64,000 bases of DNA from Vibrio sp. 10N.261.55.A7 (GCF_002877365.1 NZ_MCWZ01000299.1:1-64000); one strand, 5' to 3'. Shown: positions 1-10,254, counted from the stretch's first letter. Translations and numbers: made by a program. The notes: a model not told the origin generated them from the sequence alone.

Positions 1-2441
1 TGTTTGGGGTATCGCCCCTTCATCTCTTTTTGAACGTCTTTATACGATCCTGCCCAAAATGACGCTAAGTCTTGTGTCACTTGAAGCGGTCGCTGTGCGG
101 GAGAAAGCAACTCCAAGACGATTTTCTTTTTCCCAAGAGCAATTAAAGGGGAGTCTTTTTCGCCAAAGATTTCCTGCATGCGCACGGATAATATGGGCTC
201 TCTCCCCACTTCATAACGAATTCTCTTTTTCATACCTGTCGGCAAGGTATGTGAGATTGGTAGCCATTGATCGATCTCTTGATTCAATGGCCAACTCAGA
301 TAAGCAGACAGAGCCTGAACTAGATCGATGTTTTTTAGGCCTTTAAGTGAGGTCACTCCGACCATATAGGGCGCTAGCCATGTGTCGAGCTCACTCAGTA
401 AACTTTCTTCGTCCACCAATGGCCATGGTTTATCAGGAAGCCACTCTGCTGCGCAGCGAATTCTGGTTAGCAGTTCTGTCGCCGATTGACTCCAGTTTAA
501 TACGGATAGGCCTTTCTGATTTACATAGTTAAGTAAGGCATCGGTCATTTTTTGTTTATCAAGCTTAGGGAGCTCTTTACGCGTGATGACCAATGCACCC
601 AATTTCAACTGGTTTTCAGCAATCAATCGACCTTTGTTTTCATTCCACTCGACTGTCTCTTTCTGGACGAAGAGAGTCGGAAAATGCTGTAGAAGCAATT
701 CAATATCTAGATTGGCCGCTAAGAAAACTCGGCTTATATTTTGCTGCCCTCGCATCAAATCAATCGCAACCAGATAATCACTGTCAGAGAGACTATGAGA
801 TCCTTCAACTTCGACACCATGGCCATTCGACAACACAAATTTTCCATTTTTAGCAGAGCGGGACTGAGCGATGCGATCCGGAAAGGCCAAACAAAGCACC
901 ACCGCAACATACTGCTCTTGAACCGAATTTAGGCTGAATGACTTGTCACATTTAGCCGCTAACTGAGCCGCTCGTTGCAAAATGGCTTTGGATTTCTGAT
1001 GAGTGCCCTGCTTAAGACGATAAAGACTATCTTGCAGATCCAATGTATTGCGCTCTGGCTCTTCAACCAAAGCAGCGACCGCAACCGCCGTTTGGAACAG
1101 GGCATCATCCCCCGTTAAGGATTGAGCGAGCATACTTGCGATACGTGGGTCTAAGCCAAATTGGTGCGCCTGTTTACCGATAGAAGTCAACTGATCGCGT
1201 TGATTCATTAGACCTAGCGAGATCAGTAATTGCTTTGCCTGTTTGAGTGCCACAGGTGGTGGAACATCCAGCCACTTAAGCTCGCTTGCCTCTGCTGCGC
1301 CCCACTGAGCCAACTCCATAGCCAAAGAACACAGATCAGAATTCAGTATCTCCGCACTTGGAACCACGGGCTGCTGCTTTAATTTTTCTTCGCTATAAAG
1401 TCGCAAACAGATACCTGGCTCTAGTCGCCCCGCTCGCCCTGCTCTTTGTTCTGCCGAAGATTGAGCGATTCTGACTTGCTCTAATTTAGTAATGCCGGTT
1501 TTAAGGTCGAACTTGGCAACTCGCTCTAATCCCGTGTCGAGAACCAAGCGAATGCCTTCGATGGTTAAGGAGGTTTCAGCAATATTGGTCGCCAGTACGA
1601 CTTTTCGCTGGTTACTTGGTAAAGGCGCAATGGCTTTTTGTTGCTGAGAAAAGGTCAATTGACCATAAAGTGGGTGCACTTCAATATCAGAGGCCAGCTC
1701 AGTCAGCTTTTCTTCAACCTGTTTGATCGCCCCAACACCGGGAAGAAACACCAGTAGAGATCCTGCCTCATTAGCCATCAAGTGATGGATCTGTTTAACA
1801 ACACTCGGCACGAGATAATCATTCGGTTTTAACTCTTGATAACGGTATTCTACCGGGTAGCTGCGTCCTTGGGATTCGACATATTTAGCGTCAGGCAAAA
1901 GAGTGGTTAAGGCGTGTTGATCAAGTGTCGCCGACATCACAACAAGGTGGAGATCGTCTCGCAGCGCTTCTTGAATTTCAAGACTCAGTGCCAAGGACGT
2001 ATCCGCATGAATGCTGCGCTCATGAAACTCATCGAAGATCAACAAATCGACACCAGTTAACTCAGGGTCCGATTGCAGCATCCTAGTCATAATGCCTTCT
2101 GTCACGATCTCAAGCTGAGTATTCCGACCTACACGCGTTTCACCTCGAATTCGATACCCAACTCTCTCCCCCACTTTTTCACCCAATTGAGCCGCTAGGT
2201 AGCCTGCAATGTTTCTCGCTGCCAAACGGCGAGGCTCAAGCATGATGATCTTGCCTGAAAACATCTTCGATTGAACCAATTGCAAGGGAAAGAATGTGGA
2301 TTTACCTGCGCCGGGAGCGGCTTTTAGAATCAATTGATTGTGTGTTTTAACGCCAGCGAGAAGTTCGGGCATCACACTTTCTATAGGTAACGGATTGGAT
2401 GAAGACAATGGAGACGCCTTATGGTGTAATGTGGACACCAT
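1..2441 (-). CDS. hrpB: ATP-dependent RNA helicase HrpB (3' end beyond window)
   Basis: DEAH-box helicase of the HrpA/HrpB family; its cellular role in bacteria is poorly defined. Translating the minus strand gives an uninterrupted frame with Walker A (APGAGKST) about 40 residues in, then a DEFHERS (DEFH) motif II, a MSATLD motif III and a QRAGRAGR motif VI. After these comes the long family-specific C-terminal region, which is still open at base 1 and reads ...MKGRYPKH. The start is the ATG at 2441. It lies only 20 bp from the sfsA start on the other strand. About 813 codons are visible, so probably only the last few residues are missing. Identity is secure; the end lies outside the window. 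Confidence 0.95.
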   Translation of the reverse strand, partial: MVSTLHHKASPLSSSNPLPIESVMPELLAGVKTHNQLILKAAPGAGKSTFFPLQLVQSKMFSGKIIMLEPRRLAARNIAGYLAAQLGEKVGERVGYRIRGETRVGRNTQLEIVTEGIMTRMLQSDPELTGVDLLIFDEFHERSIHADTSLALSLEIQEALRDDLHLVVMSATLDQHALTTLLPDAKYVESQGRSYPVEYRYQELKPNDYLVPSVVKQIHHLMANEAGSLLVFLPGVGAIKQVEEKLTELASDIEVHPLYGQLTFSQQQKAIAPLPSNQRKVVLATNIAETSLTIEGIRLVLDTGLERVAKFDLKTGITKLEQVRIAQSSAEQRAGRAGRLEPGICLRLYSEEKLKQQPVVPSAEILNSDLCSLAMELAQWGAAEASELKWLDVPPPVALKQAKQLLISLGLMNQRDQLTSIGKQAHQFGLDPRIASMLAQSLTGDDALFQTAVAVAALVEEPERNTLDLQDSLYRLKQGTHQKSKAILQRAAQLAAKCDKSFSLNSVQEQYVAVVLCLAFPDRIAQSRSAKNGKFVLSNGHGVEVEGSHSLSDSDYLVAIDLMRGQQNISRVFLAANLDIELLLQHFPTLFVQKETVEWNENKGRLIAENQLKLGALVITRKELPKLDKQKMTDALLNYVNQKGLSVLNWSQSATELLTRIRCAAEWLPDKPWPLVDEESLLSELDTWLAPYMVGVTSLKGLKNIDLVQALSAYLSWPLNQEIDQWLPISHTLPTGMKKRIRYEVGREPILSVRMQEIFGEKDSPLIALGKKKIVLELLSPAQRPLQVTQDLASFWAGSYKDVQKEMKGRYPK

Positions 2442-2461
2442 TGTACATAAAAACAGTAGAA

Positions 2462-3178
2462 ATGCATTTTAATCCACCACTTGAATCCGCGCAATTAATC
2501 AAGCGATACAAACGCTTCCTTGCTGATATCACATTGCCTGACCAATCCCAACGCACGATACATTGTGCCAATACAGGCGCGATGACAGGGTGCGCTGATG
2601 CTGGCAATACAGTTTGGTATTCCACGTCTGACAACCCTAAGCGAAAATACCCAAACAGTTGGGAACTAGCACAGACTCAGCGAGGACATTGGATATGCAT
2701 TAACACAGTGAAAGCCAATCAGCTGGCGGTCGAAGCCATCGAAAACGGTGTCATTAGTGAACTGGCAAATTATGATGAATTGAAAACTGAGGTGAAATAC
2801 GGCCATGAAAATAGTCGCATTGATATCTTGCTCAATTCCAAAACTAAGCCAGAATGCTATATAGAGGTAAAAAGCGTCACGCTACTGGATGAACACAATG
2901 ATGGTCAGGGCTACTTCCCCGATGCTGTCACGACTCGTGGTCAAAAGCATTTGAGAGAGCTCACGGAAATGGCAAAAAATGGAAGCAGAGCAGTACTTTT
3001 ATTCACTGTTTTACATACAGGGATTGAAAAAGTGTCCGCTGCACACCATATAGACGCCGACTATTCAAATTTACTAAACCAAGCAATCGAACAGGGCGTA
3101 GAGGTACTGTGCTACAAGGCGCAAATTACTGAATCTGAAATCAAACTCATTTCAGCTGTTGAATTTATCAATAACTAG
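2462..3178 (+). CDS. sfsA: Sugar fermentation stimulation protein SfsA
   Basis: SfsA family, described in E. coli as stimulating maltose metabolism; it has an OB-like N-terminal part and a nuclease-like C-terminal domain, and its biochemical activity is not settled. Recognised by the conserved stretches [41 protein letters not shown] and [16 protein letters not shown] chose the ATG at 2462 ([11 protein letters not shown]), which gives 238 residues and matches the family N-terminus. An ATG at 2399 in the same frame would add 21 unrelated residues and run into hrpB. It is the first gene of the rightward block that continues with dksA, which has its own promoter. Confidence 0.93.
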   Translation: MHFNPPLESAQLIKRYKRFLADITLPDQSQRTIHCANTGAMTGCADAGNTVWYSTSDNPKRKYPNSWELAQTQRGHWICINTVKANQLAVEAIENGVISELANYDELKTEVKYGHENSRIDILLNSKTKPECYIEVKSVTLLDEHNDGQGYFPDAVTTRGQKHLRELTEMAKNGSRAVLLFTVLHTGIEKVSAAHHIDADYSNLLNQAIEQGVEVLCYKAQITESEIKLISAVEFINN

Positions 3179-3227
3179 CGAAAAATGATGTCATCTTCAC
3201 AATGATAACAAGTTTGTTTTGCAAGAT

Positions 3228-3256
3228 TTGCTTCGCTCGATTGTTTTTGCTATAGA
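3228..3256 (+). promoter_or_regulatory. Predicted sigma-70 promoter of dksA
   Basis: TTGCTT at 3228-3233 and TATAGA at 3251-3256 are separated by exactly 17 bp, about 60 bp upstream of the dksA start. This is a good sigma-70 match; transcription would begin near 3263. The call is prediction only. Confidence 0.6.
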
Positions 3257-3314
3257 TAGCCGCCTTAAAATAGACTGCTCAAGCAGTTGACTAGGTGTTC
3301 GTAGGAGATGCTGC

Positions 3315-3761
3315 ATGCCAGAATCAAAGAAAAAAGCGATTGGCATCCTAGCCATTGCAGGTGTTGAGCCATACCAAGCAAAGCCAGGTGAAGAGTACAT
3401 GTCACCTGAGCAGGTAGCTCATTTTACAAAAATTTTAGACGCTTGGCGTAATCAGCTAAGAGTGGAAGTTGATCGTACTGTCCACCATATGCAAGACGAA
3501 GCGGCAAACTTCCCAGATCCGGTTGACCGTGCATCTCAAGAAGAAGAATTCAGCCTAGAACTTCGTAATCGTGACCGTGAGCGTCGCTTAATTAAGAAGA
3601 TCGAAAAGACACTGAATAAAATCGAAGAAGATGATTTCGGTTTTTGTGAGTCTTGTGGTGTAGAAATTGGTATTCGTCGCTTAGAGGCTCGCCCAACAGC
3701 TGACCTATGTATCGATTGTAAAACTCTTTCAGAGATGAAAGAGAAACAGCAACAAGGTTAA
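3315..3761 (+). CDS. dksA: RNA polymerase-binding transcription factor DksA
   Basis: DksA binds RNA polymerase in the secondary channel and, with ppGpp, represses rRNA promoters and activates amino-acid promoters. The protein has 148 residues, close to the E. coli length. A coiled-coil occupies roughly residues 33-108 with the functional tip DPVDRAS (68-74). The C4 zinc finger uses C111, C114, C132 and C135. A clear AGGAG lies 8 bases before the ATG. It has its own predicted promoter and is followed by a rho-independent terminator before gluQ. Confidence 0.97.
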   Translation: MPESKKKAIGILAIAGVEPYQAKPGEEYMSPEQVAHFTKILDAWRNQLRVEVDRTVHHMQDEAANFPDPVDRASQEEEFSLELRNRDRERRLIKKIEKTLNKIEEDDFGFCESCGVEIGIRRLEARPTADLCIDCKTLSEMKEKQQQG

Positions 3762-3778
3762 CCCTTAACGCGGTTAAT

Positions 3779-3802
3779 AAAGGGAGCTTTGGCTCCCTTT
3801 TT
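3779..3802 (+). terminator. Rho-independent terminator between dksA and gluQ
   Basis: A 9-bp perfect stem (AAAGGGAGC / GCTCCCTTT) with a 4-base loop is followed by a short T run. It ends the dksA transcript; gluQ, 26 bp further on, would then depend on read-through or its own start. Confidence 0.8.
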
Positions 3803-3827
3803 GTGGTTTTAGCATCAGGCGAATATT

Positions 3828-4703
3828 ATGAGCTATGTGGGTCGTTTTGCCCCCTCCCCTTCTGGTCCACTGCATTTTGGGTCGTTGGTGGCAGCGCTTG
3901 GAAGCTATTTCCAAGCCAAATCGCAACAGGGGCAATGGCTAGTCAGAATAGAGGACCTCGATCCTCCTCGTGAAATGGCGGGTGCGTCTGATTTAATACT
4001 CGAAACCCTAGAGGCCTACCACCTTTACTGGGATGGTGAGGTTATTTACCAGAGCCAGCGTCATGATTTCTACCAAGATCAAATTGATCGGTGGTTGAGT
4101 TCGAAAGAGGCCTACTTCTGTCAATGCACTCGAAAGCAGATAAAGCAATCGGGTGGCTTCTATCTAGGGACATGTCGCCACACAACCATAACGTCGAATG
4201 AACCCTGCTCGGTACGCTTTACAGTACCTCAACCGATTGACCACTTTTTCGATCTAAAGTATGGCCGTATTGATATTCCTAAATCTCTAGCAGATGAAGA
4301 TTTTATTATTAAGCGTCGAGATGGATTGTACGCTTACAATCTTGCGGTAGTATTGGACGACATCGACCAAGGTGTGACGGAAGTGGTGAGAGGGGCAGAC
4401 CTGATTGAACCAACGGGTCGACAGATAAACCTATACCATGCAATGAAGCAGCCAGAGGTCAGTTACCTTCATTTACCTCTTGCTTTGGATGCAAACGGGA
4501 ATAAGTTATCAAAGCAAAACCATGCACCCGCACTTGATAATCAAGCGCCAGTTGCAGCGCTACTCGCGGCGATGTCGTTTCTTGGTTTTACAATCGATAC
4601 ACATATTGCCAATGCGAAAATAGACGAAATTATAAGCTGGGGCTGCCAAAATTGGTCTTTGAAAAACCTGCCAAATTCGATGGCGAGCACAGCAAATTTT
4701 TAA
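3828..4703 (+). CDS. gluQ: Glutamyl-Q tRNA(Asp) synthetase
   Basis: Paralogue of the catalytic half of glutamyl-tRNA synthetase that attaches glutamate to queuosine in the anticodon of tRNA-Asp. The 291 residues contain the class I HIGH-like motif (HFGS, residues 16-19) and a KMSKS-like GNKLSKQN near residue 225. The zinc ligands C98, C100, Y112 and C116 match the E. coli enzyme. There is no anticodon-binding domain, as expected for this family. It lies downstream of dksA behind a terminator, the arrangement known from enterobacteria. Confidence 0.95.
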   Translation: MSYVGRFAPSPSGPLHFGSLVAALGSYFQAKSQQGQWLVRIEDLDPPREMAGASDLILETLEAYHLYWDGEVIYQSQRHDFYQDQIDRWLSSKEAYFCQCTRKQIKQSGGFYLGTCRHTTITSNEPCSVRFTVPQPIDHFFDLKYGRIDIPKSLADEDFIIKRRDGLYAYNLAVVLDDIDQGVTEVVRGADLIEPTGRQINLYHAMKQPEVSYLHLPLALDANGNKLSKQNHAPALDNQAPVAALLAAMSFLGFTIDTHIANAKIDEIISWGCQNWSLKNLPNSMASTANF

Positions 4704-4805
4704 AATAGCGCTCCTTAAGCTATCATTAGCCCCAAATTAGGCCTTACTAGGCAAATAATCACTTACTAAAGCAACCTTGGTTTAAGCCAAATTTGCCAGA
4801 AGCAC

Positions 4806-6152
4806 ATGAATAATAACGAATATACACCAAGCCAATTTCCAGAACTTGCACTCAATGTTCTTACTCGAGAAGAGCACAATATTTCACGCAAGCAGATCAG
4901 TGACAATGCTCTTAAGGTGCTATACCGACTCAATGGCGCTGGTTTTGAAGCTTACCTCGTTGGAGGTGGCGTAAGAGACCTGCTGCTTGGTTTAGGACCA
5001 AAAGATTTTGATATCGCCACTAATGCGACGCCAGAGCAGATAAAGCACTTGTTCAGAAACTGTCGCCTTATCGGTCGCCGTTTCCGTTTAGCGCACATTA
5101 TGTTTGGGCGCGATATTATTGAAGTGGCAACGTTCCGCGGTCACCACCAAGAGCCCAGCAAAAATATCTCAGCGCAGTCTGATGAAGGCATGCTGCTGCG
5201 CGATAATGTTTATGGCACTATCGACGAAGACGCTGAACGTCGTGATTTTTCAATCAATGCCATGTATTACAACATTAGTGATTACAGCATCCACGACTAC
5301 GCTGGCGGTGTTGAAGACTTAGAAGACAAACTCATTCGATTGATTGGTGATCCCGAGGTTCGCTACCGTGAAGATCCGGTTCGAATGCTGCGTGCAATAC
5401 GTTTTGCCGCAAAGCTCGATTTCGACATTGAAGAAGACACGGCAGAACCGATCGAAGAGCTCGCGACATTATTGCAAGGCATTCCGTCTGCGCGCTTGTA
5501 TGAAGAATCACTGAAGTTGCTTCAATCTGGTTATGGTTTAGAAACCTACCACTTAATGCGTGAGTACAACCTCTTCCAGCAAATGTTCCCAGCGATTGCT
5601 GAGCATTTCACTGAAGACTATGACTCGCAAACAGAGCAAATGCTGGACCTAGTCTTTGACTCGACTGACCTTCGTTTAGAAGAGGGCAAACGAATCAACC
5701 CTGCTTTTATGTTTGCCGCCATGCTTTGGTACCCATTAAATAGCGTCGCTGAGCAGTTAATGAGTGAACGTAAAATGGGTCACTACGATGCGATCATGGA
5801 AGCGAGTAACATTGTGCTCGATGCACAGGTTAAAACCATCGCCATACCACGTCGTCATACCGCTACCATTCGTGAAATCTGGCAGCTTCAATTGCGACTG
5901 CCACGTCGAAATGGTAAACGAGCCTTTAGATTAATGGAGCTGAACAAGTTCCGCGCGGGCTTTGACTTCCTGGAAATGCGTGGTGAAGTTGAAGGCGGTG
6001 AAACTAAACAGCTGGCCGATTGGTGGAACACATTCCAAAATGCAGGGCGTAATATGCGCCAAGCGATGACGACAGACCTTGATGATTCTGGCTCAAAAAC
6101 ACCGTATCGCCGTCGTAGAAACAATCGCAAGAAAAAGAGCAAACCAGAATAA
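4806..6152 (+). CDS. pcnB: Poly(A) polymerase I
   Basis: Adds 3' poly(A) tails to RNA, promoting decay, and affects ColE1 plasmid copy number in E. coli. Nucleotidyltransferase signature LVGGGVRDLLLG is followed by the catalytic KDFDIATNA (DxD) and the RRRDFSINAMYY-type region. The C-terminus is strongly basic (RRRRNNRKKKSK). The ATG at 4806 gives 448 residues, but the frame stays open 5' of it. It includes an in-frame ATT at 4791 and residues resembling the FCRK stretch of E. coli PcnB, whose gene is reported to start at AUU. The true start may therefore be upstream. The stop overlaps the folK start (TAATG). Confidence 0.94.
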   Translation: MNNNEYTPSQFPELALNVLTREEHNISRKQISDNALKVLYRLNGAGFEAYLVGGGVRDLLLGLGPKDFDIATNATPEQIKHLFRNCRLIGRRFRLAHIMFGRDIIEVATFRGHHQEPSKNISAQSDEGMLLRDNVYGTIDEDAERRDFSINAMYYNISDYSIHDYAGGVEDLEDKLIRLIGDPEVRYREDPVRMLRAIRFAAKLDFDIEEDTAEPIEELATLLQGIPSARLYEESLKLLQSGYGLETYHLMREYNLFQQMFPAIAEHFTEDYDSQTEQMLDLVFDSTDLRLEEGKRINPAFMFAAMLWYPLNSVAEQLMSERKMGHYDAIMEASNIVLDAQVKTIAIPRRHTATIREIWQLQLRLPRRNGKRAFRLMELNKFRAGFDFLEMRGEVEGGETKQLADWWNTFQNAGRNMRQAMTTDLDDSGSKTPYRRRRNNRKKKSKPE

Positions 6153-6637
6153 TGGCTGTTGTGTATATAGCGATCGGCAGTAACCTTGCCGATCCTGTTG
6201 GACAAGCAAATGGCGCAATTGAAGCGCTAAAGCATTTACCCAAGTCGACTTTTCTTTCGACCTCGCAACTCTATAGCAGCAGCCCAATGGGGCCACAAGA
6301 TCAGCCTGATTACATTAACGCTGTCGCAGCTATTGAAACCCAATTAACGCCAATTGAACTTCTCGATTGCACTCAAGCAATTGAATTAGAACAAGGGCGA
6401 GTCCGTAAAGATGAACGTTGGGGGCCACGAACCCTCGATTTAGACATCATTCTTTATGGCAATGAAGTGATCGATTCCGAGCGTCTTATCGTTCCACATT
6501 ACGGAATGAAAGAGCGTGAGTTTGTACTCTACCCGCTTGCCGAAATCGCACCAAATTTAACACTCCCTGATGGGACTGAGCTTCAACAACTACTACATCA
6601 AGTAGATAGGAATGGACTCAGCACTTGGCAATCATAG
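6152..6637 (+). CDS. folK: 2-amino-4-hydroxy-6-hydroxymethyldihydropteridine pyrophosphokinase
   Basis: HPPK transfers pyrophosphate from ATP to 6-hydroxymethyl-7,8-dihydropterin in folate synthesis. The 161 residues contain the signature GPRTLDLDIILYG, with the two Mg-binding Asp residues, preceded by VRKDERWGPR. It is translationally coupled to pcnB through the 1-base overlap TAATG. panB follows 23 bp downstream. Confidence 0.96.
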   Translation: MAVVYIAIGSNLADPVGQANGAIEALKHLPKSTFLSTSQLYSSSPMGPQDQPDYINAVAAIETQLTPIELLDCTQAIELEQGRVRKDERWGPRTLDLDIILYGNEVIDSERLIVPHYGMKEREFVLYPLAEIAPNLTLPDGTELQQLLHQVDRNGLSTWQS

Positions 6638-6660
6638 CCAACGCCTTGTAAGGAAAAACA

Positions 6661-7455
6661 ATGAAAAAAGTTACAATCAACGACCTAATCAAATGCAAAC
6701 AAGAAGGACGTAAATTCGCGACCTCTACCGCTTACGATGCCAGCTTTGCTCAGCTTTTTGAAAGCCAAGAAATGCCGGTATTATTGGTCGGTGACTCTTT
6801 GGGTATGGTTTTACAAGGCAAAAGCGATACGCTGCCTGTCACTGTTGATGATGTTGCTTACCACACGCGCTGCGTGCGTGCTGGCAGCCCAAATTGTTTA
6901 TTAATGGCTGATATGCCATTTATGAGTTACGCCACACCAGAGCAAGCGTGTGAAAGCGCTGCGAAACTGATGCAGTCTGGGGCGAACATGGTCAAGCTTG
7001 AAGGCGGCGACTGGTTAGTTGATACGGTAAAAATATTGACCGAGCGCGCGGTTCCTGTCTGTGCTCATTTAGGCCTAACGCCTCAATCAGTGAACATCTT
7101 CGGCGGCTATAAAGTTCAAGGCCGTGATCAAGAAAACGCTGATCGCATGGTGAAAGATGCACTAGCATTGCAAGAAGCTGGGGCTCAAATTGTGTTACTT
7201 GAATGTGTACCTGCAGAGTTGGCAAAGCGCATTACTGAAGTTTTAGACGTACCGGTTATCGGGATCGGTGCTGGTAATGTCACCGATGGTCAAATTCTGG
7301 TTATGCACGATATGTTCGGTATCTCGGCGAACTACATGCCAAGGTTCTCTAAAAACTTCCTTGCTGAAACGGGTGACATGCGCTCTGCCGTAGCGAAATA
7401 CATCAGTGAAGTGGAAAGCGGTGCTTTCCCTGATGACGCTCACACCATCGCTTAG
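6661..7455 (+). CDS. panB: 3-methyl-2-oxobutanoate hydroxymethyltransferase
   Basis: Makes ketopantoate from alpha-ketoisovalerate and 5,10-methylene-THF, the first committed step of pantothenate synthesis. The 264 residues are family length. Visible motifs include [11 protein letters not shown] (Mg/substrate loop), [15 protein letters not shown] and IGIGAG. An AAGGA ribosome binding site precedes the ATG. panC follows after 11 bp, so the two are almost certainly cotranscribed with folK. Confidence 0.97.
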   Translation: MKKVTINDLIKCKQEGRKFATSTAYDASFAQLFESQEMPVLLVGDSLGMVLQGKSDTLPVTVDDVAYHTRCVRAGSPNCLLMADMPFMSYATPEQACESAAKLMQSGANMVKLEGGDWLVDTVKILTERAVPVCAHLGLTPQSVNIFGGYKVQGRDQENADRMVKDALALQEAGAQIVLLECVPAELAKRITEVLDVPVIGIGAGNVTDGQILVMHDMFGISANYMPRFSKNFLAETGDMRSAVAKYISEVESGAFPDDAHTIA

Positions 7456-7466
7456 GGAGTTAACAC

Positions 7467-8366
7467 ATGCAAACTTTAGCTGAAATAGCGTTAGTTCGAG
7501 AGCAGATCAAGCAGTACAAACGCGACGGCCGCAGCATCGCCTTAGTTCCGACGATGGGCAATCTACACGAAGGGCATATTACGTTAGTAAAAAAAGCTCG
7601 TGAGCATGCAGACGTTGTAGTTGTGAGTATTTTCGTTAACCCAATGCAGTTTGAACGTGCCGACGATCTCACAAATTACCCACGTACCTTAGATGATGAC
7701 CTAGCAAAGCTGAGCGCAGAAGGTGTTGAGTTAGTATTCACGCCAACACCTGAGGTGATCTACCCGCAAGGATTAGATAAGCAGTGCTTTGTTGAAGTAC
7801 CTGTTTTATCGTCGATGTTAGAAGGCGCTTCTCGCCCTGGTCACTTTCGAGGTGTTGCCACGATAGTCACTAAGCTATTCAACATTGTTCAGCCAGACTT
7901 TGCATGCTTTGGTGAAAAAGACTTTCAACAACTCGCTGTGATTCGTCAAATGACGACGGATCTCGCTTTAGACATCCAAATCATCGGCGTGCCCACTGTG
8001 CGTGAAATGGATGGCGTAGCAATGAGCTCTCGCAATGGCTTACTGACCATTGATGAACGTCAACGTGCGCCCGTTGTTGCGCGTACAATGCGATGGGTAA
8101 GCAGTGCGATACGAGGTGGACGTAGTGACTACGACTCCCTCATTGAAGATGCCAGTGACCAACTACGCGCTGCTGGGCTGCAACCGGATGAGATCTTTAT
8201 CCGCGATGCCAAAAACCTGCAATCGGTAACCCCAGAAAGTACACAAGTGGTCATTCTGATGTCGGCTTTCTTAGGCCAAGCAAGGCTCATTGACAATCAA
8301 GTCGTAGAATTGGTTTCTGAGAGCAAAGAAGAAAGCGCAGAGACACAATCTTCTGAATCTGAGTAA
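7467..8366 (+). CDS. panC: Pantothenate synthetase
   Basis: Condenses pantoate with beta-alanine using ATP. Conserved motifs are [10 protein letters not shown] (the HxGH nucleotide site), [15 protein letters not shown] and MSSRNGLL (KMSKS-like). The 299 residues are about 15 more than in E. coli because of an acidic/Ser-rich tail ([15 protein letters not shown]). panD, the neighbour in E. coli, is absent; a terminator follows directly. Confidence 0.97.
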   Translation: MQTLAEIALVREQIKQYKRDGRSIALVPTMGNLHEGHITLVKKAREHADVVVVSIFVNPMQFERADDLTNYPRTLDDDLAKLSAEGVELVFTPTPEVIYPQGLDKQCFVEVPVLSSMLEGASRPGHFRGVATIVTKLFNIVQPDFACFGEKDFQQLAVIRQMTTDLALDIQIIGVPTVREMDGVAMSSRNGLLTIDERQRAPVVARTMRWVSSAIRGGRSDYDSLIEDASDQLRAAGLQPDEIFIRDAKNLQSVTPESTQVVILMSAFLGQARLIDNQVVELVSESKEESAETQSSESE

Positions 8367-8382
8367 AATGCTCAATACAACC

Positions 8383-8412
8383 AAAAAGGTCGACATCACG
8401 TCGACCTTTTTT
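8383..8412. terminator. Bidirectional terminator between panC and the ABC permease gene
   Basis: A 12-bp perfect stem (8383-8394 with 8400-8411) with a 5-base loop is flanked by A and T runs, so it can end both convergent transcripts. Confidence 0.85.
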
Positions 8413-8441
8413 CGTTTAAGCATCCAACTCTGTGCTAGCCA

Positions 8442-9212
8442 TTAGCTACGTAAGCCAATTCCACGAGTGACCAGATAGTGTGCCACTGCATAAAGAACAA
8501 TCACAAAAGCGATAAGCACGGAGAATGACGTCGTGATATCGACATCAGAAACGCCCAAGAAACCGTACCTAAATGCATTCACCATGTAGACAATTGGGTT
8601 GATCTTCGACACACCCTGCCAAAATTCAGGCAACAAGCTAATCGAGTAAAATACCCCGCCTAAATAGGTTAACGGCGTTAAAATAAAGGTTGGAATGATC
8701 GAGATGTCATCAAACGTTTTGGCAAAGACGGCATTAATAAGCCCACCAAGCGAGAAGACCACAGAGGTTAGAAATACCGTTAACGCAATGATCCCCCAAT
8801 GCTCAACCTGAAGATCAACGAAAAACAGTGAAACAAAGGTTACGATAATGCCGACCAGTAGACCACGAGTCACACCGCCCATCACAAAGCCAGCAATGAT
8901 GACGTAGTTAGGCACTGGCGCCACCAACAGCTCTTCAATGTTTTTCTGGAACTTCGCGCTAAAGAAAGAAGACGCTACATTCGAGTACGAATTGGTGATC
9001 ACCGACATCATGATAAGACCCGGCACGATGTATTCCATGTAGCTAAAGCCATTCATTTGACCGATTCGAGACCCAATCAAGCTGCCAAATATAATGAAAT
9101 AAAGTGTCATTGTGATCGCTGGTGGAACCAGAGTTTGAACCCAAATACGAGTAAAGCGATTGATTTCTTTCGTGACTAAGCTGCAAAAAGCCGTCCAATA
9201 AATTTGATACAT
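8442..9212 (-). CDS. ABC-2 type transporter, permease subunit (YadH-like)
   Basis: Inner-membrane permease of an ABC-2 exporter. The 256 residues have about six hydrophobic segments and the ABC-2 signature region around FAKTFDDISIIPTFILTPLTYLGGVFY. Its start is 2 bp from the stop of the ATPase gene, so the pair forms one operon and one transporter. The substrate is unknown; related E. coli genes are yadG/yadH. Confidence 0.9.
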   Translation of the reverse strand: MYQIYWTAFCSLVTKEINRFTRIWVQTLVPPAITMTLYFIIFGSLIGSRIGQMNGFSYMEYIVPGLIMMSVITNSYSNVASSFFSAKFQKNIEELLVAPVPNYVIIAGFVMGGVTRGLLVGIIVTFVSLFFVDLQVEHWGIIALTVFLTSVVFSLGGLINAVFAKTFDDISIIPTFILTPLTYLGGVFYSISLLPEFWQGVSKINPIVYMVNAFRYGFLGVSDVDITTSFSVLIAFVIVLYAVAHYLVTRGIGLRS

Positions 9213-9214
9213 GG

Positions 9215-10138
9215 TTACTGCTCCTCCGCTTGATCTCTGACAATGCTGACAAATAATTCTTCGAGTCGATTTGCCTTGTTTCTCATGGACAGCACTTTAA
9301 TCCCTCTATCAGATAACTGACTAAACACGTGATTCAGCCCCAGCGATTTCTCAACCTCAATCTCAAGTGATCCGTTAATAAGCTGCTGAGAGTTCACACC
9401 ATCCAGATCAGCGAGGGACTCAACGCCTTCTAGGTCTAGAATAAATGTCTCAACATGGAGTTGATTGAGTAACGTCTTCATGGACGTATTTTCAATCAAC
9501 TCACCACGATTAATGATCCCTATGTTTCGGCAAAGCATCTCGGCTTCTTCTAAATAGTGGGTCGTCAATATAATCGTAATCCCCTGCTCTTTATTGATCC
9601 TTTTTAGGAAATCCCACATCGAACGACGCAGCTCTATATCAACGCCAGCCGTCGGCTCATCCAATATTAATAATTGAGGCTCATGCATAAGGGCACGCGC
9701 AATCATCAAGCGACGTTTCATGCCTCCTGATAGATTTCGAGCACGTTCACTGCGTTTTTCCCATAAGTCGAGCTGGGAAAGGTATTTCTGAGCTCTCTCT
9801 TTAGCAAGCGATCGAGATACGCCATAATACCCAGCTTGCTGCAAAACAATCTGCTCTACCGTTTCAAACGGGTTAAAATTGAACTCTTGCGGCACTAAGC
9901 CAAGATTTTGCTTTGCTAGCTCTAGGTCACTATCAATATCAAAACCAAAGACTTTTACCTTTCCAGAAGATTTATTGACGAGTGAAGAAACCACGCCGAT
10001 TGTCGTTGATTTACCAGCTCCATTTGGCCCTAGTAAGGCGTAAAAATCCCCTTTTTCAACATTAAGGCTGATACCTTTGAGTGCTTCAAAACCACCAGCA
10101 TAAGTTTTTCGCAGCTGCTCTATTTCTAATGCGTACAT
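9215..10138 (-). CDS. ABC transporter ATP-binding protein (YadG-like)
   Basis: ATPase of the ABC-2 exporter encoded with the permease at 8442-9212. The 307 residues contain Walker A GPNGAGKST (about residue 38), the signature LSGGMKRRL, Walker B LLILDEP and the H-loop TTHYLEEAE. A C-terminal extension of about 80 residues follows the ATPase core, as in drug- and polysaccharide-type ABC-2 exporters. The substrate cannot be told from sequence. Confidence 0.93.
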   Translation of the reverse strand: MYALEIEQLRKTYAGGFEALKGISLNVEKGDFYALLGPNGAGKSTTIGVVSSLVNKSSGKVKVFGFDIDSDLELAKQNLGLVPQEFNFNPFETVEQIVLQQAGYYGVSRSLAKERAQKYLSQLDLWEKRSERARNLSGGMKRRLMIARALMHEPQLLILDEPTAGVDIELRRSMWDFLKRINKEQGITIILTTHYLEEAEMLCRNIGIINRGELIENTSMKTLLNQLHVETFILDLEGVESLADLDGVNSQQLINGSLEIEVEKSLGLNHVFSQLSDRGIKVLSMRNKANRLEELFVSIVRDQAEEQ

Positions 10139-10254
10139 AATATGACCATGCTCTTTTTCTATTTATGGCTAACAGATGACGCCGAAGAGGTTGTTTTTCA
10201 ACCCAACAGTGAAATATAACTAATTAAAGGTGAGTTTAGACAGAGACAAATAAT

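Noticed and set aside
1-932. Several plus-strand reading frames of 60-95 codons in the first kilobase
   Set aside because: They lie antisense to the hrpB C-terminal region, which has clear family motifs on the minus strand.
3179-3314. Possible small gene between sfsA and dksA
   Set aside because: No start with a ribosome binding site and a conserved frame; the stretch holds the dksA promoter and leader.
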